A stretch of DNA of 5,080 nt from positions 1-5,080 of the forward strand of contig JAADCW010000167.1 of assembly GCA_013154225.1 (NCBI GenBank). Reading direction: 5' to 3'. The notes below the pieces were generated by a model. It was not told the origin of the DNA. It was given only the letters and a program-made list of their open reading frames with translations, and searched no databases. The stretch is from Chloroflexota bacterium (GTDB lineage: Bacteria; Chloroflexota; Anaerolineae; Anaerolineales; DRMV01). Positions 5,020 to 5,080 of the stretch are shown in pieces. The position numbers were made by a program, and so were the translations under genes. Each line of letters opens with the position of its first letter. Within the stretch, counting starts at the first letter, position 1.

Positions 5020-5080
5020 GGGTAGGCGCGCACCAGGTTATCCTAGCCGTGGCCTTCCAGCCCGCGGCGGCTGTGGCGAC
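5020..5080. other. GC-rich right edge, no supported gene
   Basis: The last 61 bases are GC-rich and hold no complete frame. A plus-strand GTG at about 5050 followed by GCC TTC CAG CCC GCG could begin or continue a gene beyond the window (VAFQPAAAVA), but there is too little sequence to support it. Confidence 0.2.

Noticed and set aside
1..5080. CRISPR array, tRNA or rRNA genes
   Set aside because: No regularly spaced repeats, cloverleaf-type sequence or conserved rRNA segments were seen on either strand.

Overview
The window looks like an accessory region of a GC-rich bacterium, most likely a Chloroflexota member (Anaerolineae/Caldilineae-like). This is inferred from style, not from a marker gene. 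The clues are Pro/Thr-rich 'ATATP/PTPTP' spacers followed by one membrane helix and an Arg/Ala/Gln-rich helical linker, GTG/TTG starts, and an IS630 (DD34E) transposase.

Layout, left to right. (1) 1-534 (+) is the 3' end of a gene that begins outside the window. Its first ~45 codons are GC-rich and encode a charged linker; the rest is AT-rich and encodes a hydrophobic C-terminal domain. (2) 563-811 (+) is an 82-residue protein with three membrane segments and a strong ribosome binding site. (3) 812-943 has no gene but holds three short perfect or near-perfect hairpins. (4) About 941-1112 (+) is the decayed helix-turn-helix part of a transposase, readable only across three frames. (5) 1119-1415 (+) is a short GC-rich helical ORF. 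(6) 1438-2799 (+) encodes a Pro/Thr spacer, a membrane helix and a charged linker, all very GC-rich, and then switches near 1915 to an AT-rich ~300-residue C-terminal domain of unknown function. (7) 2809-3687 (+) starts 9 nt later and encodes a membrane-anchored protein with eight cysteines; it is clearly co-translated with the gene before it. (8) 3688-3874 is non-coding with one good hairpin. (9) About 3855-4993 is an IS630-family element on the minus strand whose transposase is broken by a single missing base. (10) 4994-5080 holds a GC-rich palindrome and no recognisable gene.

The main pattern is that the same module appears twice: a GC-rich linker end, an AT-rich variable C-terminal tip, and a small AT-rich membrane-protein gene directly downstream. 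The second copy seems to lack its N-terminal part (no signal peptide, with transposase debris upstream). This is the layout expected of polymorphic effector/immunity cassettes, where one complete carrier gene is followed by truncated 'orphan' tips with their partner genes, and insertion sequences accumulate between them. I recognise neither tip domain nor either partner, so the toxin/immunity reading is inference from architecture and base composition. Predicted topology leaves room for another reading: a membrane receptor with exchangeable cytoplasmic domains.
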